From assembly GCF_003114835.2 (NCBI RefSeq), contig NZ_AP025028.1, positions 1,578,001 to 1,642,000 on the forward strand: DNA of 64,000 nucleotides. Reading direction: 5' to 3'. The notes beneath the pieces were generated by a model that was not told the origin of the DNA, searched no databases, and worked only from the letters and a program-made list of their open reading frames with translations. Origin of the DNA: Leptospira kobayashii (GTDB lineage Bacteria; Spirochaetota; Leptospiria; Leptospirales; Leptospiraceae). The first letter of the stretch is position 1; each line of letters begins with the position of its first letter. This document shows positions 9,684 to 19,110 of this stretch, piece by piece. The position numbers and the translations under genes are program-made.

Positions 9684-10409
9684 TTATTCTACGTCTGCTA
9701 GATCTAATACCGGCTTGTCCGCTTGCGGATAACGGGCCAGATACTCTCCTACTATTTTTTGTTTTCCTTCCAATCTTGTTAAGTGATTTTCAATGATATA
9801 ACCGAAGTCCAATTTACCTTTTACGATTTCGTATCTTTCCGTTTCAATCGTTCCCAAATCCAAATCCGAAGGAACTTCGTTTGCTTTGTCGGCGTATTCT
9901 TTTGCTTTTTCCCAGTAGGGAATGGCCTCTTTATAAAATCCTTCCGCAATCTGAAATGAATTTTTCAATTCATGAGCGAAGTCCAGGTTATAGAAATAAA
10001 CATGTCTTTTGTCGAACTTGGATGCGATCCTCATATAAGATCGCATGATTCCCAAATTGATTTGCATAAACATTAGATTACGGTATTTGTAATATTCCGC
10101 TTCCGTTTTTGTTTCGCATAATGCGTGTTTTGGGTGACGGAACCTTTTTGTCAGAGCTACTTTCAGAAAATAGATGTTTTTCCTGAGTTCGTTTTCGTTG
10201 TAATGCTGTTTTAGATTGTATAGTTCGTAATAATCTTCCAGATACTTCGGATCCCATTTATGAAGTTTGTAGGGAACCCAATCCGAAAACTTGGTATAAG
10301 GTCCGTTTTTCTCGTATTCGTAATTATAATCTATATCCGTTTCCCAGGCGAAAAGAGAGTGGGAAACAAAAAACAAGATCAGAATGAATTTGGAAAAAAC
10401 GGGTTTCAC
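9684..10409 (-). CDS. Conserved secreted protein, unknown function
   Basis: About 241 residues. I prefer GTG 10409, which gives an ideal signal peptide (MKPVFSKFILILFFVSHSLFA, cleavage before WETD). The frame is open to a TTG at 10442 that would add a polar N-terminal tail. The mature part is Tyr/Lys/Glu-rich and helical, with NYEYEKNGPYTKFSDW near the start and a likely TPR-like segment (AEGFYKEAIPYWEKAKEYADKA) in the middle; it ends ARYPQADKPVLDLADVE. It is probably periplasmic. The frameshifted secreted-protein gene follows 10 bp downstream. Family not recognised. Confidence 0.7.
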   Translation of the reverse strand: MKPVFSKFILILFFVSHSLFAWETDIDYNYEYEKNGPYTKFSDWVPYKLHKWDPKYLEDYYELYNLKQHYNENELRKNIYFLKVALTKRFRHPKHALCETKTEAEYYKYRNLMFMQINLGIMRSYMRIASKFDKRHVYFYNLDFAHELKNSFQIAEGFYKEAIPYWEKAKEYADKANEVPSDLDLGTIETERYEIVKGKLDFGYIIENHLTRLEGKQKIVGEYLARYPQADKPVLDLADVE

Positions 10410-10508
10410 CTTATCATTGTCGGCGGAATTCGGATTTCCCAAAATAGAAAGGATGGGAACTGTTTCCGGAAAACCGTAAAATCGATGAAAAGTCTTGTCC
10501 TTCGGAAT

Positions 10509-11192
10509 TTAATTCAACGGGGAAAGAGGTGCCACCCATTGGTAACCGACTCCTCTTACATTCCGGATGGAAGATTCACCTAAGGCTTCCCTGAGTCTTA
10601 CGATTGCGTTGTCTATGGTTCTTTGCGTAGGAAATGCATCTTCTCCTACAATCTGATCCAGGATTTCATTTCTACTCCACACATGGCCCGGTTCCGAGAT
10701 AAGAAGTTCCAAAAGAGCGCAGTCTCTTTTGGAAAGAGGGATGAGTTCTCCTTTTTGAGATTTTACGGCAAAGGAATCCAGATGGATTTCCAAACCTCCC
10801 GAATTCCATTTTTTACCGAATGGTTTTTGACTCGTTTGAATCACTCTTTCCAATCGGATGAGCAGTTCTTTTAAATGAAATGGTTTGGGGATAAATTCCA
10901 CAGCACCCAATTCGAATCCTTTCAATCTTTCCTGCGCGCCGGCTTGGGCCGTAAGAAATAAAAAGGGTGTGTCTTTGGATTCTTTTTTGATGAATTCGGC
11001 AACATGGAATCCGTTCTCGTCCGGGAGTCTGAGGTCTAGAATGACCAGGTTCGGTTTTTTTTCTAAAAATAAAATTTTGGAATCTGCAGCGGTTTTGGAC
11101 CAAAAGACTTTATAACCTTCTTTGACCAAACGTTCCCGAAGAGTTTCTCCCAAACTTTCATCATCTTCTACGATCATTATTGAAGGTTTCAT
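10509..11192 (-). CDS. OmpR/PhoB-type response regulator
   Basis: A 227-residue two-domain regulator. The receiver (1-~120) has the acidic pair at residues 10-11, phosphoacceptor Asp53 in VILDLRLPDENG, and FIPKPFHLKEL with the conserved Lys. The C-terminal winged helix runs from about 130 (LIPLSKRDCALLELLISEPGHVWSRNEIL) and ends with the RNVRGVGYQWV hairpin. It is translated directly after the sensor kinase (4-bp ATGA overlap) and is surely its partner. Target genes are unknown; the divergent O-acyltransferase operon is only a positional candidate. Confidence 0.93.
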   Translation of the reverse strand: MKPSIMIVEDDESLGETLRERLVKEGYKVFWSKTAADSKILFLEKKPNLVILDLRLPDENGFHVAEFIKKESKDTPFLFLTAQAGAQERLKGFELGAVEFIPKPFHLKELLIRLERVIQTSQKPFGKKWNSGGLEIHLDSFAVKSQKGELIPLSKRDCALLELLISEPGHVWSRNEILDQIVGEDAFPTQRTIDNAIVRLREALGESSIRNVRGVGYQWVAPLSPLN

Positions 11193-12082
11193 ATAGTTTG
11201 TTTTTTCACCTCAAGTGTTGCCGTGAATCCTTTGTTAGTTGACGAAAGAGATAACTTTCCACCCATTTTTTCAAGAAGGTTTTTTGCAATATAGAGTCCG
11301 ATCCCGGTTCCACTTGTCCTGGTGTGACGGACGAAAGGTTTTGTGAGGTCGCGCAAATTTCCCGAAAAACCGATTCCGTTGTCTCCGATACTAAGATGGA
11401 TTTTTTTGTTTTCCGATTCGACGGAATATAACCGGATGGAAGTGGCTTTTCCATGAAGACCGGCATTTTCGATTAAGTTCTGTAAGATGGATTCGATCGC
11501 TCTTTTGTCCGCAATGATTTCGGTATGGACATTACAAGACGGATCAATGATTAAATCGGGATAATCAGTTTTGACGGAAGAGACCAGTTCCTGTAGGGGA
11601 AAAGTTTCTATATAAAGTTTTTCGCCTTGCATGAGGCTCGCCAGATAAAACGCTTTTTCCATTCTGGATTCGATTCGCTTGTTTTCTTTCAGCAATTTTT
11701 CATAACGAACCAGAATCGGTTTGTTCTTATTGTCACTGATCAGTCCTTCGATTTGCAATTGCAGACTTGCCAAAGGAGTTCTCATTTCATGTGTGACTGT
11801 CGTGAAAAAATCAGAGATGAGTTTGGCTCTTTTGAAATCCCGATAAGAAAGCCAGGCGAGAGTCACTCCGCCCAGTGTGAGCATTCCTAAAAAAAAGGAA
11901 CCTTCCAGTTTGAGCATACGGTCTACCCGTTGCAATTCCTGGGCACTGGTTGTATCTTTTGTCATTTCCGCGATGGTTCTTGCTTGCCTGAGTCCCAGAA
12001 TCCACCACCAAATCCCCAAGGAAACGGTTAAACTGAGCCATGCAACGGCAAAAATCATTCGAAAACGGGCAGAACCCTTCAA
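11189..12082 (-). CDS. Membrane sensor histidine kinase
   Basis: A 297-residue kinase. TM1 is about residues 10-30 and TM2 about 60-78, with only ~30 residues between them, so little periplasmic sensing surface and no obvious HAMP. The HisKA box has His98 in TVTHEMRTPLASL. The ATPase domain has an N box NLIENAGLHG (not the usual NAIKY/NALKY form), then GDNGIGF, PFVRHTRTSGTGIGLYIAKNLLEKMGG. The short input region suggests membrane-intrinsic sensing or an accessory protein. The response regulator overlaps its 3' end by 4 bp. Confidence 0.92.
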   Translation of the reverse strand: MKGSARFRMIFAVAWLSLTVSLGIWWWILGLRQARTIAEMTKDTTSAQELQRVDRMLKLEGSFFLGMLTLGGVTLAWLSYRDFKRAKLISDFFTTVTHEMRTPLASLQLQIEGLISDNKNKPILVRYEKLLKENKRIESRMEKAFYLASLMQGEKLYIETFPLQELVSSVKTDYPDLIIDPSCNVHTEIIADKRAIESILQNLIENAGLHGKATSIRLYSVESENKKIHLSIGDNGIGFSGNLRDLTKPFVRHTRTSGTGIGLYIAKNLLEKMGGKLSLSSTNKGFTATLEVKKQTI

Positions 12083-12178
12083 GGTAAGGTTTTCTCTTTT
12101 AAAAAAATCTTGTCATTTTGACTTTTTACCAAACTTAATACGTAAGCTGGATTTTCAATATGGTAATCCAAAGTTTTC

Positions 12179-13603
12179 ATGTTATTTAATTCTCTACAGT
12201 TTTTACTTTTTTTTCCCATTGTTCTTTTTGTCTTATTCTTTCTCAAAAACCGAAATGCTTCTCTTATTTTTTTACTCGTAGCAAGTCTTTATTTTTATGC
12301 TTCATGGAATTTTAACTACCTTTTCTTAATTCTAATTTCCATTATTTCTACTTATCTTTCCGCAATTGCAATCGATCAAGAAGCCAGAAAGGAAAACGAA
12401 AAAAAAAACATTCTGATGTTTGCCATCATTTTGAATCTTTTGATTTTGTTTTTTTTCAAATATTATGATTTTTTTAGAAAAGAACTTTCTTCTTTCAATA
12501 TAACAAACCAGTTTCCCGAATGGAAATTTCTTTTGCCGGTAGGAATTTCTTTTTATACATTTCAAGCCATAGGATATTTGATTGATGTATATCGAAGATC
12601 AATTCCTGCAGAAAAAAATTGGATTAACTATTCTTTATTTATTACATTCTTTCCTCAATTGGTAGCAGGCCCAATTGAAAAAGCGGAACATATTCTGGTT
12701 CAGTTTCGTAATCAAATCAAATGGGAGAAGGCAAATCTTGTAAATGGGTTGGATCTTGTGCTTTGGGGATTTTTAAAGAAGGTTGTGCTTGCCGATAGAC
12801 TCTCGGTATACGTTGATTCCGTTTATTCGAATTTAGAAGTACATGGCGGTTTGACTTTGTTAGTTGCTTCTGTTTTATTTTCAATTCAGATTTACTGCGA
12901 TTTTTCGGGTTACTCTGACATTGCCGTCGGAGTAGCCAGGATGATGGGATTTAATCTTATTCAGAATTTCAAAAATCCTTATTTCTCAAAAAATATAGGA
13001 GAGTTCTGGAGTAGGTGGCATATTTCACTAACTTCCTGGTTTCGTGATTATTTGTACATTCCGTTAGGTGGAAATCGCGTAACATTATTCCGGAATTATC
13101 TCAATGTTTTAATCGTTTTTTTATTAAGCGGACTTTGGCATGGGGCAAATTGGACATTTATTATTTGGGGTTTATTGCACGGTGTTTGGCGGATCCTTGG
13201 GATGGGCTTTCAGAAAATGACTTCCCAGCGAATTTTTTTTGTAAGACTAAGTAAATTGAAATTTGTAGATTCAGTTAATGTTTTGTTAACTTTTGGGTTT
13301 GTAACATTTGCGTGGATTTATTTTCGAGCCAATAATTTGGCAGATGCACATTATATTATCAGAAATATTCTTTTCAATATGGAATTAACAAATACTTCCT
13401 TACGGCAAACGATCCTCCCTTTCACACAGTCCAATGTTTCTATTGCACATGCGATTGTGGTATGTTTTTGGGTGTTTTTTGTTTTTTATATTGAGAAAAT
13501 GAAAGAGGTTAATTTTAGTTTTATTCTAAGATTGTTTATTTCCATTTCTATTTTATTTTTTGGGAAATTTGATAATGTTAGTTTTTTGTATTTTCAATTC
13601 TAA
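12179..13603 (+). CDS. MBOAT-family O-acyltransferase (AlgI/DltB-like)
   Basis: A 474-residue polytopic membrane protein. Hallmarks: LPVGISFYTFQAIGYLIDVYR, FPQLVAGPI, the block FWSRWHISLTSWFRDYLYIPLGGNR, and LLSGLWHGANWTFIIWG with the catalytic His. In AlgI, DltB and PatA-like systems the protein moves acyl groups across the membrane to a partner SGNH protein. The next gene begins directly after this stop codon and is such a partner, so the pair probably O-acetylates a surface or periplasmic polysaccharide. The acceptor is unknown. ATG 12179 opens a typical AlgI N terminus (LFNSLQFLLFFPIVLFVLFF). Confidence 0.9.
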   Translation: MLFNSLQFLLFFPIVLFVLFFLKNRNASLIFLLVASLYFYASWNFNYLFLILISIISTYLSAIAIDQEARKENEKKNILMFAIILNLLILFFFKYYDFFRKELSSFNITNQFPEWKFLLPVGISFYTFQAIGYLIDVYRRSIPAEKNWINYSLFITFFPQLVAGPIEKAEHILVQFRNQIKWEKANLVNGLDLVLWGFLKKVVLADRLSVYVDSVYSNLEVHGGLTLLVASVLFSIQIYCDFSGYSDIAVGVARMMGFNLIQNFKNPYFSKNIGEFWSRWHISLTSWFRDYLYIPLGGNRVTLFRNYLNVLIVFLLSGLWHGANWTFIIWGLLHGVWRILGMGFQKMTSQRIFFVRLSKLKFVDSVNVLLTFGFVTFAWIYFRANNLADAHYIIRNILFNMELTNTSLRQTILPFTQSNVSIAHAIVVCFWVFFVFYIEKMKEVNFSFILRLFISISILFFGKFDNVSFLYFQF

Positions 13604-14521
13604 ATGAATAAGTTTTCAATACATATCATTTTAAAAATACTAACGGGTATTCTTGTTTTTTTTACTCTTGTTTTTTTTAAGAATTATTATTCTTTTTTGT
13701 TTTCAAGCACCACCTCCGGGCTCATGGCTTTACCAGAAAATTCAAATTATTTATTAATCGGTTCTTCTCTCACTCGCCAATCTTACGATCCGAGTATCCT
13801 TCGATCCAAGTTAGGGAAAGTTTACTTACTTGCCTATAATGGAAATCAACCCTGTATGATGTCGGAACAATTGCGATTTTTAAAAAAAAGAGGGAAAACT
13901 TGGAACCATTTAGTATTGGAATTTTATCCTCAAACCTCAAGCCAAGGTCCGTCCATTAGCGATTTGAGGATTATGTTGGACAGCGATCTTGATTTAAAAA
14001 GACGTTATCTGGCTTTGCTGAGCAATGAAAGGGAAATCAGTTTCTCCGAATATTATGAACTCATTGTAACTTCCAATATAGAATTGATCACTACTTATTT
14101 TTTAACAGGAGCACTGATTGATAGTTTTTCTGTTGATGGTGGTTATGTGAATAAAAGGGAAGAGGGATCTTCTGAAGAACGTCTTGCCGCGGAGTCTGAG
14201 AAAATCAGGATTGTTTCGCCAAAAATTCATTCTGCACAATTGCAGTGTTGGAAGGATTTGATTGAGGAAAACCAAACCGAAGGAAAAACACTGGAGGTTT
14301 GGGAAGCTCCCAAGTTTTTTTCTGTAAGTTCTGATCCAAATTACCGGGAGATCAAGGCAACGTTTTCTCGTTTTCTTTCGGAAAAAGGGATTCTTTTTCG
14401 TTCCTTTACTTTTTCGGATCGTGATCCGCTTTTATTCCGTGATCCCATCCATTTGTCGACTCAAGGGAGAGAAGTTCTTAGCAAAACCATTATAGAGGCA
14501 ATCGAAAAAGCCCCGAATTGA
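13604..14521 (+). CDS. Membrane-anchored SGNH/AlgJ-like partner of the O-acyltransferase
   Basis: A 305-residue protein with one N-terminal membrane segment (residues ~8-30) and an extracytoplasmic domain. SGNH-type signatures: LLIGSSLTRQSYDP (nucleophile Ser block) and, near the C terminus, RDPIHLSTQGREVL, which supplies the Asp-x-x-His pair. This is the layout of AlgJ/AlgX-like or DltD-like proteins that take the acyl group from an MBOAT protein. Its ATG abuts the MBOAT stop with no gap, so translation is coupled. Confidence 0.75.
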   Translation: MNKFSIHIILKILTGILVFFTLVFFKNYYSFLFSSTTSGLMALPENSNYLLIGSSLTRQSYDPSILRSKLGKVYLLAYNGNQPCMMSEQLRFLKKRGKTWNHLVLEFYPQTSSQGPSISDLRIMLDSDLDLKRRYLALLSNEREISFSEYYELIVTSNIELITTYFLTGALIDSFSVDGGYVNKREEGSSEERLAAESEKIRIVSPKIHSAQLQCWKDLIEENQTEGKTLEVWEAPKFFSVSSDPNYREIKATFSRFLSEKGILFRSFTFSDRDPLLFRDPIHLSTQGREVLSKTIIEAIEKAPN

Positions 14522-14593
14522 ATCTTCTAGTAGGCAAAAAGGGGTTGTCAGCTCTGGTTTCTAGCAGATTTTACATTGATAAGGAGTACCATC

Positions 14594-15658
14594 TTGAACT
14601 TCGAAGATATATCGAAACATTTAGGAAAAGACGCTGAATCCCTACTTGGATTCAATAAGCCAAAAATCTCAAAAGACCTTTTACACGTTCCTGGAAATGA
14701 CTGGGTAGACCGGATCTTCGGACCCACGGATCGTTCCATCCCCGTATTACGCAGCATTCAATCCCTTTTGGGACATGGAAGATTGGGGGGAACAGGTTAT
14801 GTTTCCATCCTTCCTGTCGACCAAGGAATTGAACACTCAGCCGGCGCTTCTTTCGCAAAAAATCCGATTTACTTTGACGGTGAAAATATCATCAAACTGG
14901 CGATAGAAGGTGGTTGCAACGGTGTTGCTACGACTTTAGGAGTATTGGGTTCTGTAGCACGTAAGTACGCTCACAAGATTCCTTTTATCTTGAAGATCAA
15001 TCATAATGAACTTCTCACTTATCCGAACAAAAGCGAACAAATTCTATTTGCTACCGTAAAACAAGCGCACGACCAAGGTTGTGTTGCGATCGGAGCGACT
15101 ATTTATTTCGGATCTGCAGATGCCGGAAGGGAAATCGTTGAGATTTCCAAAGTTTTTGAAATGGCGCATCAATTGGGAATGGCGACCATCCTTTGGTGTT
15201 ACATCAGAAACAATGCTTTTAAAAAAGACAAAGATTATCATGTTTCCGCAGACTTAACAGGTCAGGCGAATCATCTTGGTGTTACGATCCAGGCGGACAT
15301 CATCAAACAAAAGTTACCTGAAAATAATGGCGGTTATAATGTTCTGAATACGGATTCCACTTATGGAAAAACGGATAAGAGAATCTATTCCGACCTGACA
15401 TCCGACCACCCGATTGATTTGACACGTTACCAAGTGGCAAATTGTTATATGGGAAGAGCGGGACTGATCAATTCCGGAGGAGCATCGGGAGAGAATGATC
15501 TTCAGGATGCACTTAAAACCGCAGTGATCAACAAGAGAGCGGGAGGAATGGGTTTGATTTCCGGACGTAAAGCATTCCAAAAGCCTATGAATGACGGGGT
15601 GGCTCTTCTCCATGCGATCCAAGACGTTTATCTTTCTAAGGAAATCACGGTAGCATAA
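14594..15658 (+). CDS. Fructose-bisphosphate aldolase, class I (archaeal/FbaB type)
   Basis: Reversible cleavage of fructose-1,6-bisphosphate in glycolysis and gluconeogenesis, by a Schiff-base lysine. Signatures of the FbaB/DhnA type: [49 protein letters not shown], and the C-terminal [15 protein letters not shown] phosphate-binding region. The start is probably TTG 14594, preceded by AAGGAG at 14581-14586 with a 7-nt spacer; an earlier TTG at 14576 lacks a binding site. That gives about 354 residues, typical for the family. malQ follows 25 bp downstream, so they may be co-transcribed. Confidence 0.9.
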   Translation: MNFEDISKHLGKDAESLLGFNKPKISKDLLHVPGNDWVDRIFGPTDRSIPVLRSIQSLLGHGRLGGTGYVSILPVDQGIEHSAGASFAKNPIYFDGENIIKLAIEGGCNGVATTLGVLGSVARKYAHKIPFILKINHNELLTYPNKSEQILFATVKQAHDQGCVAIGATIYFGSADAGREIVEISKVFEMAHQLGMATILWCYIRNNAFKKDKDYHVSADLTGQANHLGVTIQADIIKQKLPENNGGYNVLNTDSTYGKTDKRIYSDLTSDHPIDLTRYQVANCYMGRAGLINSGGASGENDLQDALKTAVINKRAGGMGLISGRKAFQKPMNDGVALLHAIQDVYLSKEITVA

Positions 15659-15683
15659 TATCGGTTCTTCGAAAGAAAATAGA

Positions 15684-17402
15684 ATTTTAAAAAGAAGAGG
15701 GGGGATACTCGTCCCTCTCTCTTCGATTCTCACAAGAGATTCCTTTGAATGTGGGGATATTTCTTCTTTATTTCCTTTGGGAAAATGGGCCAAATCAGCA
15801 GGCTTTTCCATTTTACAAATCCTTCCCTTAAATGACACCGGTTTCGGAAAATCACCTTACAGTTCCATTTCAGCCTTCGCCATCGATCCTATTTATATTT
15901 CACTGAAAGAATTGGGGATCAGTCTGGTTTCCAGAAAGTCAAAAATCGTATCCGATAGGATCAATCAAACCAGAATCAGAGAACTGAAGTTAGTTGAACT
16001 TAGAAAGTTCTTCCTTTCCGATCTGGAAAAAAATGAAAAATTGGCAAAGGACTTTCTATCCGACCACTCTTGGGTGGAAGGTTATGTATGTTTTCGGGTT
16101 TTGTATGCTTTGAATGAAGGTAAGGACTGGAGTCTTTGGCAGAAAGAAGACCAAGATCCGAAGAAGGTAAAAATCCGAGTTTTTTCCGATTTTAAGGAAG
16201 AGGCTTTGTTTTTATCTTATTTGCAATATATCGCGTTTATGCAGCTGAAAAAAGCCAAACAGGAGTTAGAAGGGATAGGCATCTTTTTGAAAGGAGATAT
16301 GCCGATTTTAACTTCCCGTAATTCCGCAGACGTTTGGGAACATCCCGAATATTTCGAATTGGATTTGCAAGCAGGTGCCCCTCCCGATGCTTTTTCAGAG
16401 GAAGGACAAAACTGGGGTTTTCCTGTATTGAATTGGGATGTCTTGCGTAAAACGGACTTTAGCTGGTGGAAAGAAAGACTTCAATATTTGGATCATTTTT
16501 TCCATCTCTATCGAATTGATCATGTGATTGGAATGTATCGGATTTGGGCAATCCCAATGCAACAAACAAGTGCTAAATTCGGATGGTTTCATCCTCAAAT
16601 CGGTTGCAGTCGATCTCATTTTTTGGAAAAGGGATTGGATGTTGAAGATTTAATCAAACGCAAGTTAATTTATGAATTCAAAAAAGATTCTTTTATTTTT
16701 TATTGGGATTTTTGGAAAGAGCCAGGTTGGTCGGAATTGCCGGAAGAGATCAAGGCAAAGGCATTTCCTCTTTCCGAGATCAATTTAAAAGAAGATGAAG
16801 CCCTTTGGGCGAAGGCGGGAGAAGAGATCCTGTCAGCCTTGGACGGATTTGCAAACGCCGTCCCTTGCGCCGAAGACTTGGGAGCGGTACCTGGTTTTAT
16901 ACGGGATTCATTGAAGGAAAGGGGCACTCTAGGAATCGATGTGATTCGTTGGACCCGTTCTTTGGAAAATGGAAACTACATTGAGCCGGAAGGGTATAGG
17001 GAAACTGCGATCAGTGTTTTGTCCACTCATGACACTTCGTTAGCTTTGGATTGGTGGATGAGTCTTTCCCATGGAGAAAAGGAATATGCCGGCAATTTCT
17101 TTTTTACTGACCAGAAAAAGGAACTTCCGAACTCCGCTTCCGAGATCTTGGAAGGTTTATTGGATTTTTCTTTCTCAACAAATAGCTTATTTTCGATTCA
17201 GATTTTGCAGGACCTTTTGTTTACGGGAGAGAATTCCATTTTGGAAAATCTTTCCTCTCACAGATTCAATCTGCCGGGCACTCCGGAAGATAAAAACTGG
17301 TCCTACCGGTTTTCCTTTTACATAGAGGATTTGATTGCGGATGGGAAACTGACCTTGGCATTGAAAGAAAAAATGATTCAATCCCGCCGGTTTGTGGATT
17401 AG
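15684..17402 (+). CDS. malQ: 4-alpha-glucanotransferase (amylomaltase, GH77), start codon unusual
   Basis: Transfers alpha-1,4-glucan segments in glycogen/maltodextrin metabolism; cytoplasmic. GH77 features: LPLNDTGFGKSPYSS, LYRIDHVIGMYR with the nucleophile Asp, CAEDLGAVP with the acid/base Glu, and STHDT with the stabilising Asp. The family-conserved N terminus (RRGGILVPLSS, then the LGKWAKSAG helix) is encoded from about 15690. Between the in-frame stop at 15651 and TTG 15777 there is no ATG, GTG or TTG. Starting at 15777 would remove the first beta strand and helix. I give ATT 15684 as a plausible non-canonical start (about 572 residues); ATC 15660 is another option. A sequencing error is possible. 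Confidence 0.85.
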   Translation: MLKRRGGILVPLSSILTRDSFECGDISSLFPLGKWAKSAGFSILQILPLNDTGFGKSPYSSISAFAIDPIYISLKELGISLVSRKSKIVSDRINQTRIRELKLVELRKFFLSDLEKNEKLAKDFLSDHSWVEGYVCFRVLYALNEGKDWSLWQKEDQDPKKVKIRVFSDFKEEALFLSYLQYIAFMQLKKAKQELEGIGIFLKGDMPILTSRNSADVWEHPEYFELDLQAGAPPDAFSEEGQNWGFPVLNWDVLRKTDFSWWKERLQYLDHFFHLYRIDHVIGMYRIWAIPMQQTSAKFGWFHPQIGCSRSHFLEKGLDVEDLIKRKLIYEFKKDSFIFYWDFWKEPGWSELPEEIKAKAFPLSEINLKEDEALWAKAGEEILSALDGFANAVPCAEDLGAVPGFIRDSLKERGTLGIDVIRWTRSLENGNYIEPEGYRETAISVLSTHDTSLALDWWMSLSHGEKEYAGNFFFTDQKKELPNSASEILEGLLDFSFSTNSLFSIQILQDLLFTGENSILENLSSHRFNLPGTPEDKNWSYRFSFYIEDLIADGKLTLALKEKMIQSRRFVD

Positions 17403-17411
17403 TTCAATTCG

Positions 17412-17557
17412 GGCAAAAAGCCGAACAAAGTTCTAAATTTTTAAGAGATTTTGCAATTTTGATTCCCTTGCATAAGGAAATGTGGTAGTAGGAAGCCATT
17501 GGGTGGCGGGTGGTTAACCCCACCCAATCTCGATAGGGCGGGGATGGTATACCAAAA
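17412..17557 (+). repeat. Dispersed intergenic repeat, copy 1 (hairpin-forming)
   Basis: About 145 bp also found, inverted, at 34241-34378. The best conserved part is 17497-17545, with a hairpin whose outer stem is TTGGGTGG (17499-17506) and CCACCCAA (17520-17527), followed by a GGGCGGGGAT block. Weaker similarity extends left to the GGCAAAAAGCCGAAC block near 17411-17425. It is non-coding and MITE- or REP-like. Confidence 0.6.
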
Positions 17558-17651
17558 ACTCCCGTAATTTTTCCTTTGCCCACGGCAGAATCCTTCAAGT
17601 CGAATTCCCGTCCATCTGCTAAGATGTCTTTACATAGAAAGGAGACACCTT

Positions 17652-18194
17652 ATGCGCTTTGCAAAAGAAATGGCGTTTTATTCCGCCTACCATCAGGAAA
17701 AAAGAAATGTTTGGATCCATGTCATTGGAGTTCCAATGATTACCTTTACTCTGTTTTTGGTTTTAAGCAGATACAGTTTGACAGAGCTACAAGGATTTCA
17801 TGTAACAGCAGCTACGGTATTTGTTGCAGCAGTTTTGGCGTATTATTTTACTTTGGATGTTATTTTCGCGACCGCAGCAACTCTGTTATTCGGTTCCCTC
17901 TATCTAATGGCACAGTATCTGACTGCAACTCTATCTTCCGAAATCGCATGGACTGTATTCGGACTTGGTCAATTGGTAGGTTGGAGTGCTCAGTTTTACG
18001 GACACTTTATTTTTGAGAAAAGTCGCCCTGCACTTTTTGACAATCTATTCCAGGCGCTTGTATCGGCTCCTTTGTTCGTGATTGCCGATGTTTTTTTCGA
18101 GCTTGGTTATCGAACTGAATTGAAGGATGCGATCGAGAAAGAATTGAAAGAAAGAGGAAAATGGAAAGATTTTTCTCATGCACACGCTAAGTAA
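17652..18194 (+). CDS. Mpo1/YGL010w-like (DUF962) membrane protein
   Basis: A 180-residue protein with about four membrane segments. It matches the DUF962/Mpo1 pattern: FYSAYHQEKRNVWIHVIGVP near residues 9-28 (His and Asn conserved), GWSAQFYGHFIFEKSRPAL, and NLFQALVSAPLFVIADV. Yeast Mpo1 is an Fe(II)-dependent dioxygenase acting on 2-hydroxy fatty acids; whether the bacterial protein does this is unknown. The ribosome binding site AAAGGAG lies at a good distance before ATG 17652. It converges with the AraC regulator (4 bp apart). Confidence 0.85.
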   Translation: MRFAKEMAFYSAYHQEKRNVWIHVIGVPMITFTLFLVLSRYSLTELQGFHVTAATVFVAAVLAYYFTLDVIFATAATLLFGSLYLMAQYLTATLSSEIAWTVFGLGQLVGWSAQFYGHFIFEKSRPALFDNLFQALVSAPLFVIADVFFELGYRTELKDAIEKELKERGKWKDFSHAHAK

Positions 18195-18198
18195 AAAA

Positions 18199-18981
18199 TT
18201 AGCCACAGAAAAATAATTTCACCTTATGATTTGCCCCCAAAAATTTCGATGGGGGCACTCCGAACATTCTTTTGAAGGTTCGGCTCAGATGCGACTGATC
18301 AGCAAATCCTGCAGCATGAGAGGCATCTGTTAAATTTCCACCCGATTGCAAAACCTTTGCCGCTTCATGAAGTTTCATCCAAAGTAGATATTGGCGAAAA
18401 GGAATTCCTATCTCTTCTTTGAATAAGTGCATAAATCTGGATTCGGAAAAACCGAGTTCACTTGCAAGAATAGGAACCGAAAGATCTTCTCTTAATGAAA
18501 TTTTCATTTTTTCCACCAGACTTGCGATTCTAGGATCCAATAGTTTTGTTTCGGGTTTTGTCGTTCCAAGAGCGCTGAGAATGGACTCGAATAAGGAACG
18601 TGCACTTGCGCAATCCAGTTTTGCTTCCAGTAAATTTTTGCATTCTTCAGTGAAGCTTTGGACTTCTTCGATCGGTATTTCCCTGATTCCCTTTCTTCCG
18701 AAACGGGTCAATAGCGACGCATAATATTTGCTATATGGATCAAATTGTAATACGATCATATCTGAATTTTCCGCAAGTAACATATGATGGAAATTCGGTG
18801 CGAGGAATGCCGCCTGGTAGTAAGTTTTTTCCTTTTCACTCGTTTTGATGCAGAATGGTTCTGAAATGGAAATAAGAATGGATACTGCGAAATGTGCATG
18901 AAAATCGGTTTCTAATCCGCGTGTTCCGAGAAGAATCTTTCCACCGAAATAAAACAAACTACCGGAATAGGAATCAACCAT
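18199..18981 (-). CDS. AraC-family transcriptional regulator
   Basis: A 260-residue regulator. The C-terminal ~100 residues form the double helix-turn-helix: LSVPILASELGFSESRFMHLFKEEIGIPFRQYLLWMKL, then LTDASHAAGFADQSHLSRTFKRMFGVPPSKF. The N-terminal ~150 residues are a cupin-like sensing domain starting with FHAHFAVSILIS. Ligand unknown. It is divergent from the metallo-beta-lactamase-fold lipoprotein cluster (130-bp gap), which makes that cluster a possible target. Confidence 0.9.
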   Translation of the reverse strand: MVDSYSGSLFYFGGKILLGTRGLETDFHAHFAVSILISISEPFCIKTSEKEKTYYQAAFLAPNFHHMLLAENSDMIVLQFDPYSKYYASLLTRFGRKGIREIPIEEVQSFTEECKNLLEAKLDCASARSLFESILSALGTTKPETKLLDPRIASLVEKMKISLREDLSVPILASELGFSESRFMHLFKEEIGIPFRQYLLWMKLHEAAKVLQSGGNLTDASHAAGFADQSHLSRTFKRMFGVPPSKFLGANHKVKLFFCG

Positions 18982-19110
18982 TTTGAAAAGACCATCTAAC
19001 TTTGTTTTTGCTTTGTAAATCCATTTTTCCCATCAGTTCGGAAAAACGATTGAAAATAATAAAAATTTCCGTACTTTGATGCACACATTAAGGAATAGGG
19101 TCGTCTAGGA

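Noticed and set aside
17404..17598. Minus-strand 64-residue frame after malQ
   Set aside because: Covers the dispersed hairpin repeat; no start signal and no sensible composition.
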